Below, one piece after another: positions 18,742 through 26,461 of a stretch of DNA of 64,000 nt. Under the pieces are notes generated by a model. The model was not told where the DNA came from, did no database searches, and saw nothing but the letters and a program-made list of their open reading frames with translations. Origin of the DNA: Alcaligenaceae bacterium (GTDB lineage Bacteria; Pseudomonadota; Gammaproteobacteria; Burkholderiales; Burkholderiaceae_B); the NCBI GenBank assembly GCA_013416405.1, contig JACCET010000001.1, positions 496,001-560,000 of the forward strand, given 5' to 3'. The translations under genes and the position numbers were made by a program. Position 1 is the first letter of the stretch, and every line of letters starts with the position of its first letter.

Positions 18742-18816
18742 TCTTTGATATTCGTGACTGCAAAAATCAATGGCCTCCTGCAGGCCTTGCTTGATACTAT
18801 CGAATGCGTTGCTCAT
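18733..18816 (-). pseudogene. N-terminal stub of a HigA/XRE-type antitoxin gene
   Basis: From an ATG at 18816 the minus strand encodes MSNAFDSIKQGLQEAIDF and then runs into unrelated codons and a stop inside the GST 3' end (27 codons in all). The opening matches the start of a widespread HTH antitoxin family (about 100 residues) that pairs with RelE/HigB toxins, as remembered. The HTH domain itself is missing. I read it as a gene cut off at the island edge. Confidence 0.55.
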
Positions 18817-18862
18817 GATGTGTATCGTTTCCAGCTTTAAGGTGGCTGGTCACGCATAAAAA

Positions 18863-19195
18863 CTAGCCCACCGAAAGCGTCACAGGCTTACCAACGCGGC
18901 TCAGCATACCTACCAGAGCATCAATCGTGAACTTGCTCGTTTTTTTGTTCACAACGTCTGAAACTCGGGGGCGCGACACCATCAGAATCTCGGCTGCCTC
19001 GGTCTGCTTGAGGTGGTTCTCTTCCATCCACGAAGCCAGCTCAGCCATCAACTGCTCTTTGAGCAACTGTGTGTCATTTATTTGTAGCTTGGATTCGGCT
19101 TGTAGCCGTTTTGCCTCTTCAGGCGGAAAGCCCAGTTCGAGGAATATATTGCTTCCTGCCTTGGTGATATGGCGAACTTCAGTGTCAATATTCAT
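18863..19195 (-). CDS. XRE-family antitoxin-like regulator
   Basis: A 110-residue protein with an acidic N-terminal half (EVRHITKAGSNIFLELGFPPEEAKRLQAES) and a C-terminal helix-turn-helix LKQTEAAEILMVSRPRVSDVVNKK. This is the pattern of HTH_37/HigA-like antitoxins of the Gp49-like toxin systems, in which the toxin gene lies directly upstream. The ATG at 19195 has AGGAG close before it. Here the upstream toxin gene is nearly gone (see 19196-19279), so the antitoxin survives alone and may act as a free repressor of its own promoter or of related systems. Confidence 0.8.
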   Translation of the reverse strand: MNIDTEVRHITKAGSNIFLELGFPPEEAKRLQAESKLQINDTQLLKEQLMAELASWMEENHLKQTEAAEILMVSRPRVSDVVNKKTSKFTIDALVGMLSRVGKPVTLSVG

Positions 19196-19279
19196 TTCAT
19201 GCTCCTGGCATTCACGATGGCGCGATAACGTGTCTTCGTAAGACGACCCTGACCATCGGATGTCTTTTTCTTGTTCCAT
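19196..19279 (-). pseudogene. Remnant of a Gp49/HigB-type toxin gene
   Basis: From ATG 19279 the frame encodes MEQEKDIRWSGSSYEDTLS and then passes straight into the antitoxin leader (RHRECQEHE) and the antitoxin Met. The first 18 residues match the N terminus of Gp49-like toxins (pattern xKxIxWxGSSxxDL). The roughly 90 following residues, including the catalytic core, are absent, consistent with an internal deletion. The frame is continuous with the antitoxin, so a 138-residue fusion could in principle be made. Confidence 0.55.
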
Positions 19280-19307
19280 AACCCTTGTATGTATAAAATT
19301 TGGCAAT

Positions 19308-19793
19308 GCGCAGTTGGACGTAACTGTAGACCAAGATACAGCCTGGACTTGAGCGAGATTCAGTTGTTGCAAAAAATGCAACAACTGCGTCTGACGGAAA
19401 AACTTACCAGGTCGAATACTTCAACCTTGATGTCATCATCTCTGTCGGCTACCGATTGAAGTCGCAGCGCGGTGTGCAGTTCCGCCAGTGGGCCACCCGT
19501 GTGCTCAAGAACCATCTAGTATTGGGCTATAGCTTGAATCAGCACCGGTTGGCCGAACGTGGCGTTGAATTTGAGCAGGCGGTTAACTTGCTCAGCCGTA
19601 CGCTCACGAGTCAAGGATTGATGTCCGCTGAGGTGAGGTGGTGGCCAGGGTCATCAGCGACTATGCTCGCTCCTGGAGCTTGCTGCAGAGCTACGACGAG
19701 CAAGCGCTTGGGGAAATCGCTCAGAGCCAGTCAGATATGCGGCCGCTGAATCTGACCGAGGCCCGGCCTGTGGAGCAGCTAGTCAATGACAAT
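19308..19793 (+). pseudogene. Degraded RhuM-Fic gene (second copy)
   Basis: Homologous to the full-length gene at 22595. Readable pieces in order are AQLDVTVDQDTAW (19308-19346), ERDSVVAKNATTASDGKTYQVEYFNLDVIISVGYR after a lost segment and frame change, FRQWATRVLKNHLVLGYSLNQHRLAERGVEFEQAVNLLSRTL, a one-base deletion at about 19630 (GAGGTGAGG against GAAGGTGAGG), then VARVISDYARSWSLLQSYDE and SQSDMRPLNLTEA. At 19763 the copy jumps directly to RPVEQLVNDN: compared with the full gene exactly 270 bases (23192-23461) are missing, which removes the Fic active-site motif. Similarity ends at 19793. It cannot make a working protein. Confidence 0.85.
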
Positions 19794-19845
19794 TTCCGGA
19801 TACACCGGAATCCGCGGTCACGATACCGGAATGGCGTCGTATCGT
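19794..19845. mobile_element. Possible IS21-family terminal sequence
   Basis: Similarity to the RhuM gene stops abruptly at 19793 and is followed by a short tandem arrangement: GATACACCGGAAT, CGCGGTCAC, then GATACCGGAAT. Such spaced CCGGAAT / GGTCAC sub-repeats resemble the multiple terminal repeats of IS21-type elements as I remember them. No transposase gene is present, so at most one end is left. Confidence 0.3.
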
Positions 19846-19931
19846 GCCTAAATGATGTTACGCATACAGCAACCAACCGGGTACGCTGCCAGCTTTTGTC
19901 TGGAGACAGCGTGCCGGTATCAAGGATCACT

Positions 19932-20762
19932 ACCTTGAAAGCTATCGCCGCCAGTCTGCTGATGGAGCAGGTATCGGCTCCGCGCTTCGAGTTCACACCC
20001 AAGAATCCTACCAGTGGCCCGCAGGCCGGCTTTGACTATGGCGACGGCGGTTATGACCCCAGCAAATGCAATGTGGGTGTCAATGAAGAGACAGGAAAGT
20101 ACCAGGTCGAAATCAAAGGCCTGGTGGAGCCGAAAAGCGATGAGGCTACGCGCATTTGTCGGGAAGATCTGAACGAGGTGATTGCCAGCTTTGTACAGGA
20201 CAAAAATACCATCGAGCGTGGCCTGTTCGATGAAGAGCTGGTGCCAGAAGAGCTGACTCAGGTGCGTCTGGGCAAGATCATCAAAGATCGCTACCCTGAC
20301 GTGGATACAGAAGACCAGGAAGCGGTTCGCCAACACGCCATTGCTGCCTTGAATCTCGTCCAGCAAGCCAAGCAGCTTTTGGTCGGTGGCGAAACGATCG
20401 ACGTAGGTAGCGCAGAGCCTAAACCCAACATGGCGCTGCTTGCCGGTGTGCGTAAGTTCGCTATGGATGTGCGCGAGCTGGATATCGACCTGATCGACCG
20501 TATCAACCCCTTCAGCGAGGCCTACGCGATTTTGGCCAAATCCATGAGTGAGGACAGCCTGAAGCAAGTGGCTGCCGCGATCTCTGGTAAGCGTACCAGT
20601 CTGACGCCGGACGAGGCCAAAGAGCTCGCGCTGCGGGCGGTGCAGTTCAAGAAAGAGCGAGGACGCTTGCCAGCGGTCAGTTCAACGGATGCCTGGGAAC
20701 AGCGTATGGCTGAAGGTGCCGCTGCATTCGTTCGTTACAAAGATGAGGGTCGTTATGACTGA
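19932..20762 (+). pseudogene. C-terminal fragment of a helicase-type defence protein
   Basis: An open frame of about 276 codons with good codon use but no N-terminal part. It contains GFDYGDGGYDPSKCNVGVNE, a long helical region and the end FKKERGRLPAVSSTDAWEQRMAEGAAAFVRYKDEG, which I recognise as the C-terminal region of large DEAD/DEAH-helicase proteins encoded directly before a GIY-YIG nuclease gene. No Walker A or DEAD box is present. An internal ATG at 19962 could start 266 residues. Its last eight bases overlap the next gene (ATGACTGA), showing an original operon. Broken at the 5' side by the junction near 19,800-19,930. Confidence 0.6.
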
Positions 20763-21405
20763 TCTGGACGATTTGCGTGCCGAACTGGATGCCTTTGCCC
20801 AGCCGGTAAAAAAGAAAAGTCTCTCTGCCCGTGAAGAGCGGCTCATTGCTGGTTTTGAGGAAATTCAGCGTTTTGTCGAGCAGCATGGCCGTGCTCCACA
20901 ACACGGTGAAAGAAGAGATATCTTCGAGCGGCTCTATACCGTGCGCTTGGACCGTCTGCGCGCCCTTGAAGAGTGCCGCGAGCTGCTGACACCCCTTGAC
21001 CATCAGGGCTTGCTCAGTGGTGGTTACGCCGATGATGGGGAGTCGATGGCGGCGATGGACGATGACGCTCTGCTTGCCGAGTTGGCAGGGGCTGCCGGAT
21101 CCACTGACATCACTGAGCTGCGTCATGTGCGTACCAGCGCTGAGAAGCGGGCAGCAGAGGAAATCGCCAACCGAGAGGCATGCGAGAATTTCGAGGCGTT
21201 CAAACCGCTATTTGATCAGGTGCGCAGTGACCTGGGATCAGGTTTAAGAGTGACTCGGCCTTTTGGGCAGTACGCCACGATTGAGGTGGGCCACTGGTTC
21301 ATCCTGGACGGGCAGACAGAACCAACCGCTGCCACAGTTGCTGACCAACATGAACCTGATGAACCAGGGACAGCTCAATGTAGCTGGCGGCCTGTTGTTC
21401 GCTAA
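20755..21405 (+). pseudogene. Truncated GIY-YIG-type nuclease gene
   Basis: Starts at an ATG with GAGGG upstream, overlapping the helicase stop. The first 188 codons match the N-terminal part of proteins annotated as GIY-YIG nucleases next to such helicases: KKKSLSAREERLIAGFEEIQRFVEQHGRAPQHGE-like text, DDDALLAELAG, ITELRHVRTSAEKRAAEEIANRE and FEAFKPLFDQVRSDL. The GIY-YIG-like domain begins at TRPFGQYATIEVGHWFILDGQT and is cut there, near base 21318. The remaining 28 codons are out-of-frame reading of a different gene. The nuclease core is lost, so activity is not expected. Confidence 0.65.
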
Positions 21406-21961
21406 GACACCGCATTACGCACTGCCCTCCTTCATCGTCAAAGCTGTTGCTTTTGTCGGAAATCAGATCGAGGACGAGCGCTACATCGACAGTCGCGACA
21501 TCACCGGCAAGCTTGCTGACGTGTTCCAGCAGGTGCTGGGTTTCATCAGCGCCAATACCCGCGCTGTACAGGGTGACCAGGGCTTTAACTCTCCGGGGCA
21601 GGCTGAGATACCGCGCATCGTCTGGGAAGAACTGGTCGCCAACGCGCTTGTCCATCGCGACTACTTCATCAGCGCCCCGGTGCGCGTGCTGGTCTTTGCC
21701 AATCGAGTCGAGATCATCAGTCCTGGCCACCTGCCCAATAACCTAACTATCGAAAATATCAAGGCTGGTAACTCCAATATGCGCAACCCGATTCTGGCAT
21801 CATTTGCCGCCAAGCTCCTGCCGTATCGCGGATTGGGCAGTGGCTTGTTGCGCGCGTTACGAGAGTGGCCGGAGATTGAACTGATTGACGACCGGGTTGG
21901 GAACCTGTTTAAGGTCATCGTGACGCGTCATGGTGTGCCAGAGGCGACCAGAGAATCTTGA
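21320..21961 (+). pseudogene. C-terminal fragment of an AlbA_2 / HATPase_c_4-type ATP-binding protein
   Basis: The frame begins at the junction with the nuclease fragment and encodes LLTNMNLMNQGQLNVAGGLLFAK, then IEDERYIDSRDITGKLADVFQQ, and an ATP-binding N-box region EIPRIVWEELVANALVHRDY followed by VRVLVFANRVEIISPGHLPNNLT and YRGLGSGLLRAL. This matches the C-terminal half of proteins annotated as ATP-binding proteins or putative transcriptional regulators with an N-terminal AlbA_2 domain, which is missing here. An ATG at 21350 could start 203 residues. Whether the fragment is expressed is unknown. Confidence 0.6.
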
Positions 21962-21983
21962 CTGATCGATTGTGTAATGGCAG

Positions 21984-22244
21984 ATGAAGTTTCGGTTTTT
22001 TGGAACTCACTATGAAGCTAGAATGAGACAACACGACGAGATTGCGCCGTTCTTCATTGAAGAGGATGTCGAGGCTGAGATGATCGCCGCCGGCTACGAG
22101 TTCGAGCCGCCGCCCATTGCCTGCACGGTGCGTCTGCGCGATGTGCTGGGAGGGATGAGCGATGCCGAGCTGGCATCGCAGCCGGGCGAGATCGCCGACG
22201 AAGAGCGCAAGCACCGGCAGAACAAGCCATTTTCAGCCAGCTAA
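21984..22244 (+). CDS. Small hypothetical protein
   Basis: An 86-codon frame; a later in-frame ATG at 22023 would give 73 residues (MRQHDEIAPFFIEEDV). It is acidic in the first half and contains FEPPPIACTVRLRDVLGGMSDAELASQPGEIADEE. I do not recognise a family. No clear ribosome-binding site precedes either start. It lies 22 bases after the ATPase fragment in the same direction and could be a surviving accessory gene or the end of a truncated one. Confidence 0.4.
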   Translation: MKFRFFGTHYEARMRQHDEIAPFFIEEDVEAEMIAAGYEFEPPPIACTVRLRDVLGGMSDAELASQPGEIADEERKHRQNKPFSAS

Positions 22245-22594
22245 ACTGTATATGGTATTTTTCATGGCATTGCTACGATTTATGTTTTTAAGCAATTGTA
22301 AATTAAAGAATTTACCCTGCTATTTATAATTAAGTGGGAGTGATCCCACTTCTGGCACGGTCAGGCACCCATGAGGACTTGCGTGCGCTGACCGATGTGT
22401 TATCGATATGATGCACAATCTCAAGTATCCACTACGACTGTTCCTGCGCGTGATCGCAGTGAGCCTCGAAACAAGGGAAATTATTCTGTTATTGCCAGCA
22501 CTGGGCATCTTCGAAAACATGGAAAATACGACTTCGGAGACCATTTCAAATGCGTACTAATTACTTAAAAATAAATGTGCCGTGGTGATCACAG
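22245..22594. other. 350-base AT-rich spacer inside the island
   Basis: No convincing gene. It has a short hairpin AGTGGGA-GTGA-TCCCACT at about 22334-22351 and a 50-codon frame from ATG 22408 to TAA 22560 (MMHNLKYPLRLFLRVIAVSL and so on) with no ribosome-binding site or recognisable family. The AT-rich first part (22250-22330) probably contains the promoter region for the RhuM-Fic gene. Confidence 0.4.
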
Positions 22595-23632
22595 ATGACT
22601 GAACAACAGATTCAAATATTTACTAGTCAGGACGGCAAGGCTCAGCTAGAGGTAGCGCTGGATCAAGATACCGTCTGGCTGAGCCAGACTCAAATGGCCA
22701 CGTTATTTGATACCTCGACGGATAATATCAGCCTGCACCTGAAGAATATTTATCAGGAGGCGGAGCTGATTGAATCGGCAACTACCGAGGAATCCTCGGT
22801 AGTTCGCCAGGAAGGCAAACGCAATGTCCGCCGACAGATCAAGCACTACAACCTAGACGCCATTGTTTCGGTTGGCTACCGAGTCAGTTCGAAACGAGCA
22901 ACCCAATTTCGCCAATGGGCCACCCAAGTGCTTAAGGACCATCTGGTACAGGGTTACAGCCTGAATCAGCACCGATTGCTCGAACGTGGCATTGAGTTTG
23001 AACAGGCGGTAAATCTGCTCGGTCGTACGCTCGCCAACCAAGGATTGATATCCGCTGAAGGTGAGGCGGTGGCCAGGGTCATCAGCGACTATGCTCGCTC
23101 CTGGAGTTTGCTGCAGGGCTACGACGAGCAAGTGCTTGCGGAAATCGCTCAGAGCCAGTCGGACATGCGTCCTCTGAATCTGACCGAGGCCTTGTCCGCC
23201 ATTACCGAATTAAAGCAGGCCTTGATCACCAAAGGCGAGGCGACCGAGCTGTTTGGACTGGTGCGTGGTAATGGCCTGGCATCCTCTTTAGCGACGATTG
23301 AACAAGGGTTTGGCGACGAGCTGTTTTACCCAAACGTCGCCAGCCGCGCTGCGCATCTGTTGTATTTCCTGGTCAAGAACCATGCGCTGGCCGACGGTAA
23401 CAAGCGTTGCGGTTCTTTCTTGTTTCTTTGGTACCTGCGTCGTAACCAGCATTTGCTGGCACGGCCTGTGGAGCAGCTAGTCAATGACAACACCCTTGTA
23501 GCATTGGCGTTGCTAGTGGCAGAAAGCCTGCCGGACCAGAAGACTCTGATGATCCGGCTGATTGAGCACTTTATCCTGTTGAAAGAGCCTGCCGGAGATA
23601 AGAAAGGTGTCAACCAATCGTCGACAGCATAG
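22595..23632 (+). CDS. RhuM-family protein with C-terminal Fic/Doc-like domain
   Basis: A full-length 345-residue protein. The RhuM (virulence protein) domain spans about 1-190: FTSQDGKAQLEVALDQDTVWLSQTQMATLFDTSTDNISLHLKNIY, which looks like an HTH, then HYNLDAIVSVGYRVSSKRATQFRQWATQVL. The C-terminal domain (about 200-345) carries H263-ALADGNKRCGSF, an HxxxDGNKR motif closer to Doc (NKR) than to AMPylating Fic proteins (GNGR). Fic/Doc enzymes modify target proteins with AMP or phosphate. No antitoxin gene is adjacent; the N-terminal DNA-binding part might serve regulation or self-restraint. It is transcribed alone, with a weak ribosome-binding site, after a 350-base AT-rich spacer. Function is inferred from motifs only. 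Confidence 0.8.
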   Translation: MTEQQIQIFTSQDGKAQLEVALDQDTVWLSQTQMATLFDTSTDNISLHLKNIYQEAELIESATTEESSVVRQEGKRNVRRQIKHYNLDAIVSVGYRVSSKRATQFRQWATQVLKDHLVQGYSLNQHRLLERGIEFEQAVNLLGRTLANQGLISAEGEAVARVISDYARSWSLLQGYDEQVLAEIAQSQSDMRPLNLTEALSAITELKQALITKGEATELFGLVRGNGLASSLATIEQGFGDELFYPNVASRAAHLLYFLVKNHALADGNKRCGSFLFLWYLRRNQHLLARPVEQLVNDNTLVALALLVAESLPDQKTLMIRLIEHFILLKEPAGDKKGVNQSSTA

Positions 23633-23765
23633 CGAAATAAAGCACCTTTATAGCGAGCCTATCGCAACATAAACCCTTGATTGCTAAGGTAAAGCGCATA
23701 CAAAGCGACTCTATCGTACGGAATCATGATCCGTCGGCCTGCAACCTGTTCAATAGCAAGCTAAG

Positions 23766-24467
23766 CTAAGACCCCAGATAAGCCTTGCGCACCTCGTCGT
23801 TGACCAGCAAATTCGCACCCGTATCAGCCAGCACCACCTTGCCCGTTTCCAGCACATAGCCGCGATCGGCCACCTGCAGCGCCTTATGGGCATTCTGCTC
23901 GACCAGGAACACGGTGACGCCCTCTTCCCGGATCGTGCGGATAATATCGAAGATTTGCGCGATGATCAGCGGTGCCAAACCCAAGGTGGGTTCGTCAAGC
24001 AACAGCAACTGCGGCCTGGTCATCAGGGCACGACCAATCGCCAGCATCTGCTGTTCGCCGCCCGACATCGTACCCGCGCGCTGATGGGCACGCTCTTTTA
24101 GCCGTGGAAACAAAGTATAGACATGTTCCAGCCCGGCCTCAACCTGGTCGCGCTTCAGGAAAAAGCCGCCCATTTTCAGATTTTCGGCCACAGTCAGATC
24201 GGGAAACACCCGGCGACCTTCAGGCGAAATGGCAATACCGCGCTGCATGATCTTGTGCGTAGGCTGCTGGGTAATGTCTTCGTCCAGAAAGGTAACCGTA
24301 CCGCTGCTTGCCCTGGGCGAACCGCATACGGTCATCAGCAGCGTGGTTTTTCCTGCGCCGTTGGCGCCGATCAGGGTGACGATCTCGCCCTTGTTGACCT
24401 CGACCGAGACATCGTTAAGCGCTTGAATGGCACCATAGTAAGTATGTACGTTTTGGAGCTTAAGCAC
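23766..24467 (-). CDS. livF: Branched-chain amino acid ABC transporter ATPase LivF
   Basis: A 233-residue ATPase: Walker A GANGAGKTT, the LivF-type RGIAISPEGRRVFPDLTV, signature TMSGGEQQMLAIGRAL, Walker B LLLLDEPTLGLAP and the switch His region FLVEQNAH. With LivG it drives import through LivHM. The start is GTG at 24467, placed directly after the livG TAA. It is the last gene of livKHMGF. Confidence 0.95.
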   Translation of the reverse strand: MLKLQNVHTYYGAIQALNDVSVEVNKGEIVTLIGANGAGKTTLLMTVCGSPRASSGTVTFLDEDITQQPTHKIMQRGIAISPEGRRVFPDLTVAENLKMGGFFLKRDQVEAGLEHVYTLFPRLKERAHQRAGTMSGGEQQMLAIGRALMTRPQLLLLDEPTLGLAPLIIAQIFDIIRTIREEGVTVFLVEQNAHKALQVADRGYVLETGKVVLADTGANLLVNDEVRKAYLGS

Positions 24468-25235
24468 TTACTCTTCCCCCAGATAGGCTTTAATGACACG
24501 AGGGTCGACACGAACATCGGCAGGCAACCCTGTGGTAATGGGCTTGCCATGTTCCATAACAAGAATACGATCGGAAACGCCCATGACCAGGCTCATGTCA
24601 TGCTCAATCAGCAAGACAGCCACATTGAATTCCTTGCGCAATTGATCAATCAGTTGTTGCAAATCGCGTTTTTCCTGAGGATTCAGGCCGGCGGCGGGCT
24701 CGTCCAGCATCAGCAGACGCGGATGCGTAATCATGCAGCGCGCGATTTCAAGACGGCGCTGATGACCATAGGCCAGATTGCCTGCTTCACGATTGGCATA
24801 CTGCCGTATGTCCATGAAGTCCAGCCATTCTGCCGCGCGCTTTTGCGCCTGATCTTCGGAACGGCGGTATGCGGGAGTTTTCAGCAAACCCTGCAGCAGG
24901 CCGGTCTCGATGTGGGTGTGCTGCGCCACCAGAAGATTCTCGAGCACAGTCAGGTTTTTGAACAGACGCACATTCTGGAAAGTGCGAACCAGCCCGTGCT
25001 GGGCCACCCTGTGGCTGGGCAAACCATTGATGGGCTTGCCATCCATGATTATGTCGCCCGAGGTGGGCTTGTAAAAGCCACCTACGCAATTGAATACCGT
25101 GGTTTTGCCCGCACCGTTGGGGCCAATAATGGCAAAGACCTCGTCAGACTTTACATTGAACTCAACGTTGTCGACTGCCAGCAGGCCTCCGAACCTCATG
25201 GTAAGGCCCGACACTTCAAGCAATACTTCGCTCAT
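24468..25235 (-). CDS. livG: Branched-chain amino acid ABC transporter ATPase LivG
   Basis: A 255-residue ATPase with Walker [10 protein letters not shown], the LivG-specific [17 protein letters not shown], signature [14 protein letters not shown], Walker [14 protein letters not shown] and [12 protein letters not shown]. The start at 25235 overlaps the livM stop by ATGA, showing translational coupling; an in-frame start 18 codons upstream lies within livM and is rejected. It partners LivF as the second ATPase of the importer. Confidence 0.95.
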   Translation of the reverse strand: MSEVLLEVSGLTMRFGGLLAVDNVEFNVKSDEVFAIIGPNGAGKTTVFNCVGGFYKPTSGDIIMDGKPINGLPSHRVAQHGLVRTFQNVRLFKNLTVLENLLVAQHTHIETGLLQGLLKTPAYRRSEDQAQKRAAEWLDFMDIRQYANREAGNLAYGHQRRLEIARCMITHPRLLMLDEPAAGLNPQEKRDLQQLIDQLRKEFNVAVLLIEHDMSLVMGVSDRILVMEHGKPITTGLPADVRVDPRVIKAYLGEE

Positions 25236-26461
25236 GCTTTCAACTCCACCTGCGGGCGTTTGACGGGCAGCAAACCTTGTGGACGCCATATCATCATCAA
25301 CACCATAACCAAACCAAAGATCAACATCCGATACTCTGCGAACTCGCGCGCGATCTCGGGCACGACAGTCAGTACGATGGCAGCCAGTATCACCCCAACC
25401 TGCGAACCCATGCCGCCCAGCACCACGATGGCCAGAATCAGGGCGGACTCAATAAAGGTGAAGGACTCGGGATTGACCAGACCTTGCCTGGCGGCAAAAA
25501 AGGCGCCGCCAAACCCGGCGAACATGGCGCCCATGGTAAAGGCCGATAGTTTGATGCGCGTGGGGTTCAGCCCCAGGGAGCGGCAGGCGATTTCATCTTC
25601 GCGCAAGGCCTCCCAGGCCCGGCCTATGGGCATGCGTATGACGCGGTTGGAAACGAACAAGGTGATCAGGGCCAAACACAAGGCCATCAGGTACAGATAA
25701 ACGATGACGTCTTGCGTACTGTATTCCCAGCCGACCAACTCATGGAAGGTCGTAACGCCTTCGGGCGCACGGCGAGCCATGGGAAAGCCGAAAACCGTGG
25801 GTTTGGGAATACCTGAAATACCATCGGGACCGCCGGTGAGCGAGTACAGGTTGATCAACAGCAGGCGAATGATTTCACCGAAACCCAGCGTGACAATGGC
25901 CAGGTAATCGCCGCGCAAGCGCAATACCGGGAAACCCAGCACAAAACCGAACAATGCCGCCATGCCTCCGGCAAAAGGCAGTGCCTCCCAGAAGCCCCAG
26001 CCTGCCCAGTGATACAGCAAGGCATAGGTGTAGGCACCCACAGCATAAAAACCCACAAACCCCAGGTCAAGCAAGCCCGCGAAGCCCACCACGATATTCA
26101 GACCCAGCCCCAGCATGACGTAAATAAGCACCAGCGTGGCGATGTCTACCTGTGCGCGGCCCGTGAAAAACGGCCAGATTAGAGCGATGGCAATCAGCAG
26201 GAAAATCAGCCCGCGCCGCATGGCGTCGTTAAGTACTGGAAGGCTGCGTTTCTTGCCTGACGACTTGAAAACCTTGCCGAACAGAGGCCTGACCATGGCC
26301 TGGAAGACGAACACAATGCCCATGCCCCAAAGGATCATGTTCCATTCCGGCTTAAGATCCGTCTGCATGCCGACACGGATTATCTGCAAACCAAATATAG
26401 GCGCAATGATGACCCCGGCCATGATGGCCGCGATCAGTGCGTTTTTGATGTTGTTACCCAT
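25232..26461 (-). CDS. livM: Branched-chain amino acid ABC transporter permease LivM
   Basis: A 409-residue inner-membrane permease with about ten hydrophobic segments. Family marks include [55 protein letters not shown] and the ATPase-contacting region [20 protein letters not shown]. The N terminus is about 90 residues longer than minimal LivM proteins and contains two extra hydrophobic segments, as in E. coli LivM. It starts on the last base of the livH stop (TAATG). Confidence 0.94.
   Translation of the reverse strand: MGNNIKNALIAAIMAGVIIAPIFGLQIIRVGMQTDLKPEWNMILWGMGIVFVFQAMVRPLFGKVFKSSGKKRSLPVLNDAMRRGLIFLLIAIALIWPFFTGRAQVDIATLVLIYVMLGLGLNIVVGFAGLLDLGFVGFYAVGAYTYALLYHWAGWGFWEALPFAGGMAALFGFVLGFPVLRLRGDYLAIVTLGFGEIIRLLLINLYSLTGGPDGISGIPKPTVFGFPMARRAPEGVTTFHELVGWEYSTQDVIVYLYLMALCLALITLFVSNRVIRMPIGRAWEALREDEIACRSLGLNPTRIKLSAFTMGAMFAGFGGAFFAARQGLVNPESFTFIESALILAIVVLGGMGSQVGVILAAIVLTVVPEIAREFAEYRMLIFGLVMVLMMIWRPQGLLPVKRPQVELKA

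Noticed and set aside
19361-19387. Perfect 11-base inverted repeat CAGTTGTTGCA / TGCAACAACTG upstream of the antitoxin gene
   Set aside because: It falls inside the broken RhuM coding text (reading SVVAKNATTA), so it is more simply explained as coding sequence than as an operator; a binding role cannot be excluded.
22408-22560. 50-codon frame in the island spacer before RhuM-Fic
   Set aside because: No ribosome-binding site, no family and atypical composition; kept only as a note in the spacer entry.
23633-23765. Search for a tRNA or attachment site at the right island border
   Set aside because: No cloverleaf or repeat matching the left border near 18,742 could be seen, so no integration site is claimed.
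24123-25700. Plus-strand open frame of 525 codons across livF, livG and livM
   Set aside because: Antisense to three conserved transporter genes; composition is typical of a shadow frame.
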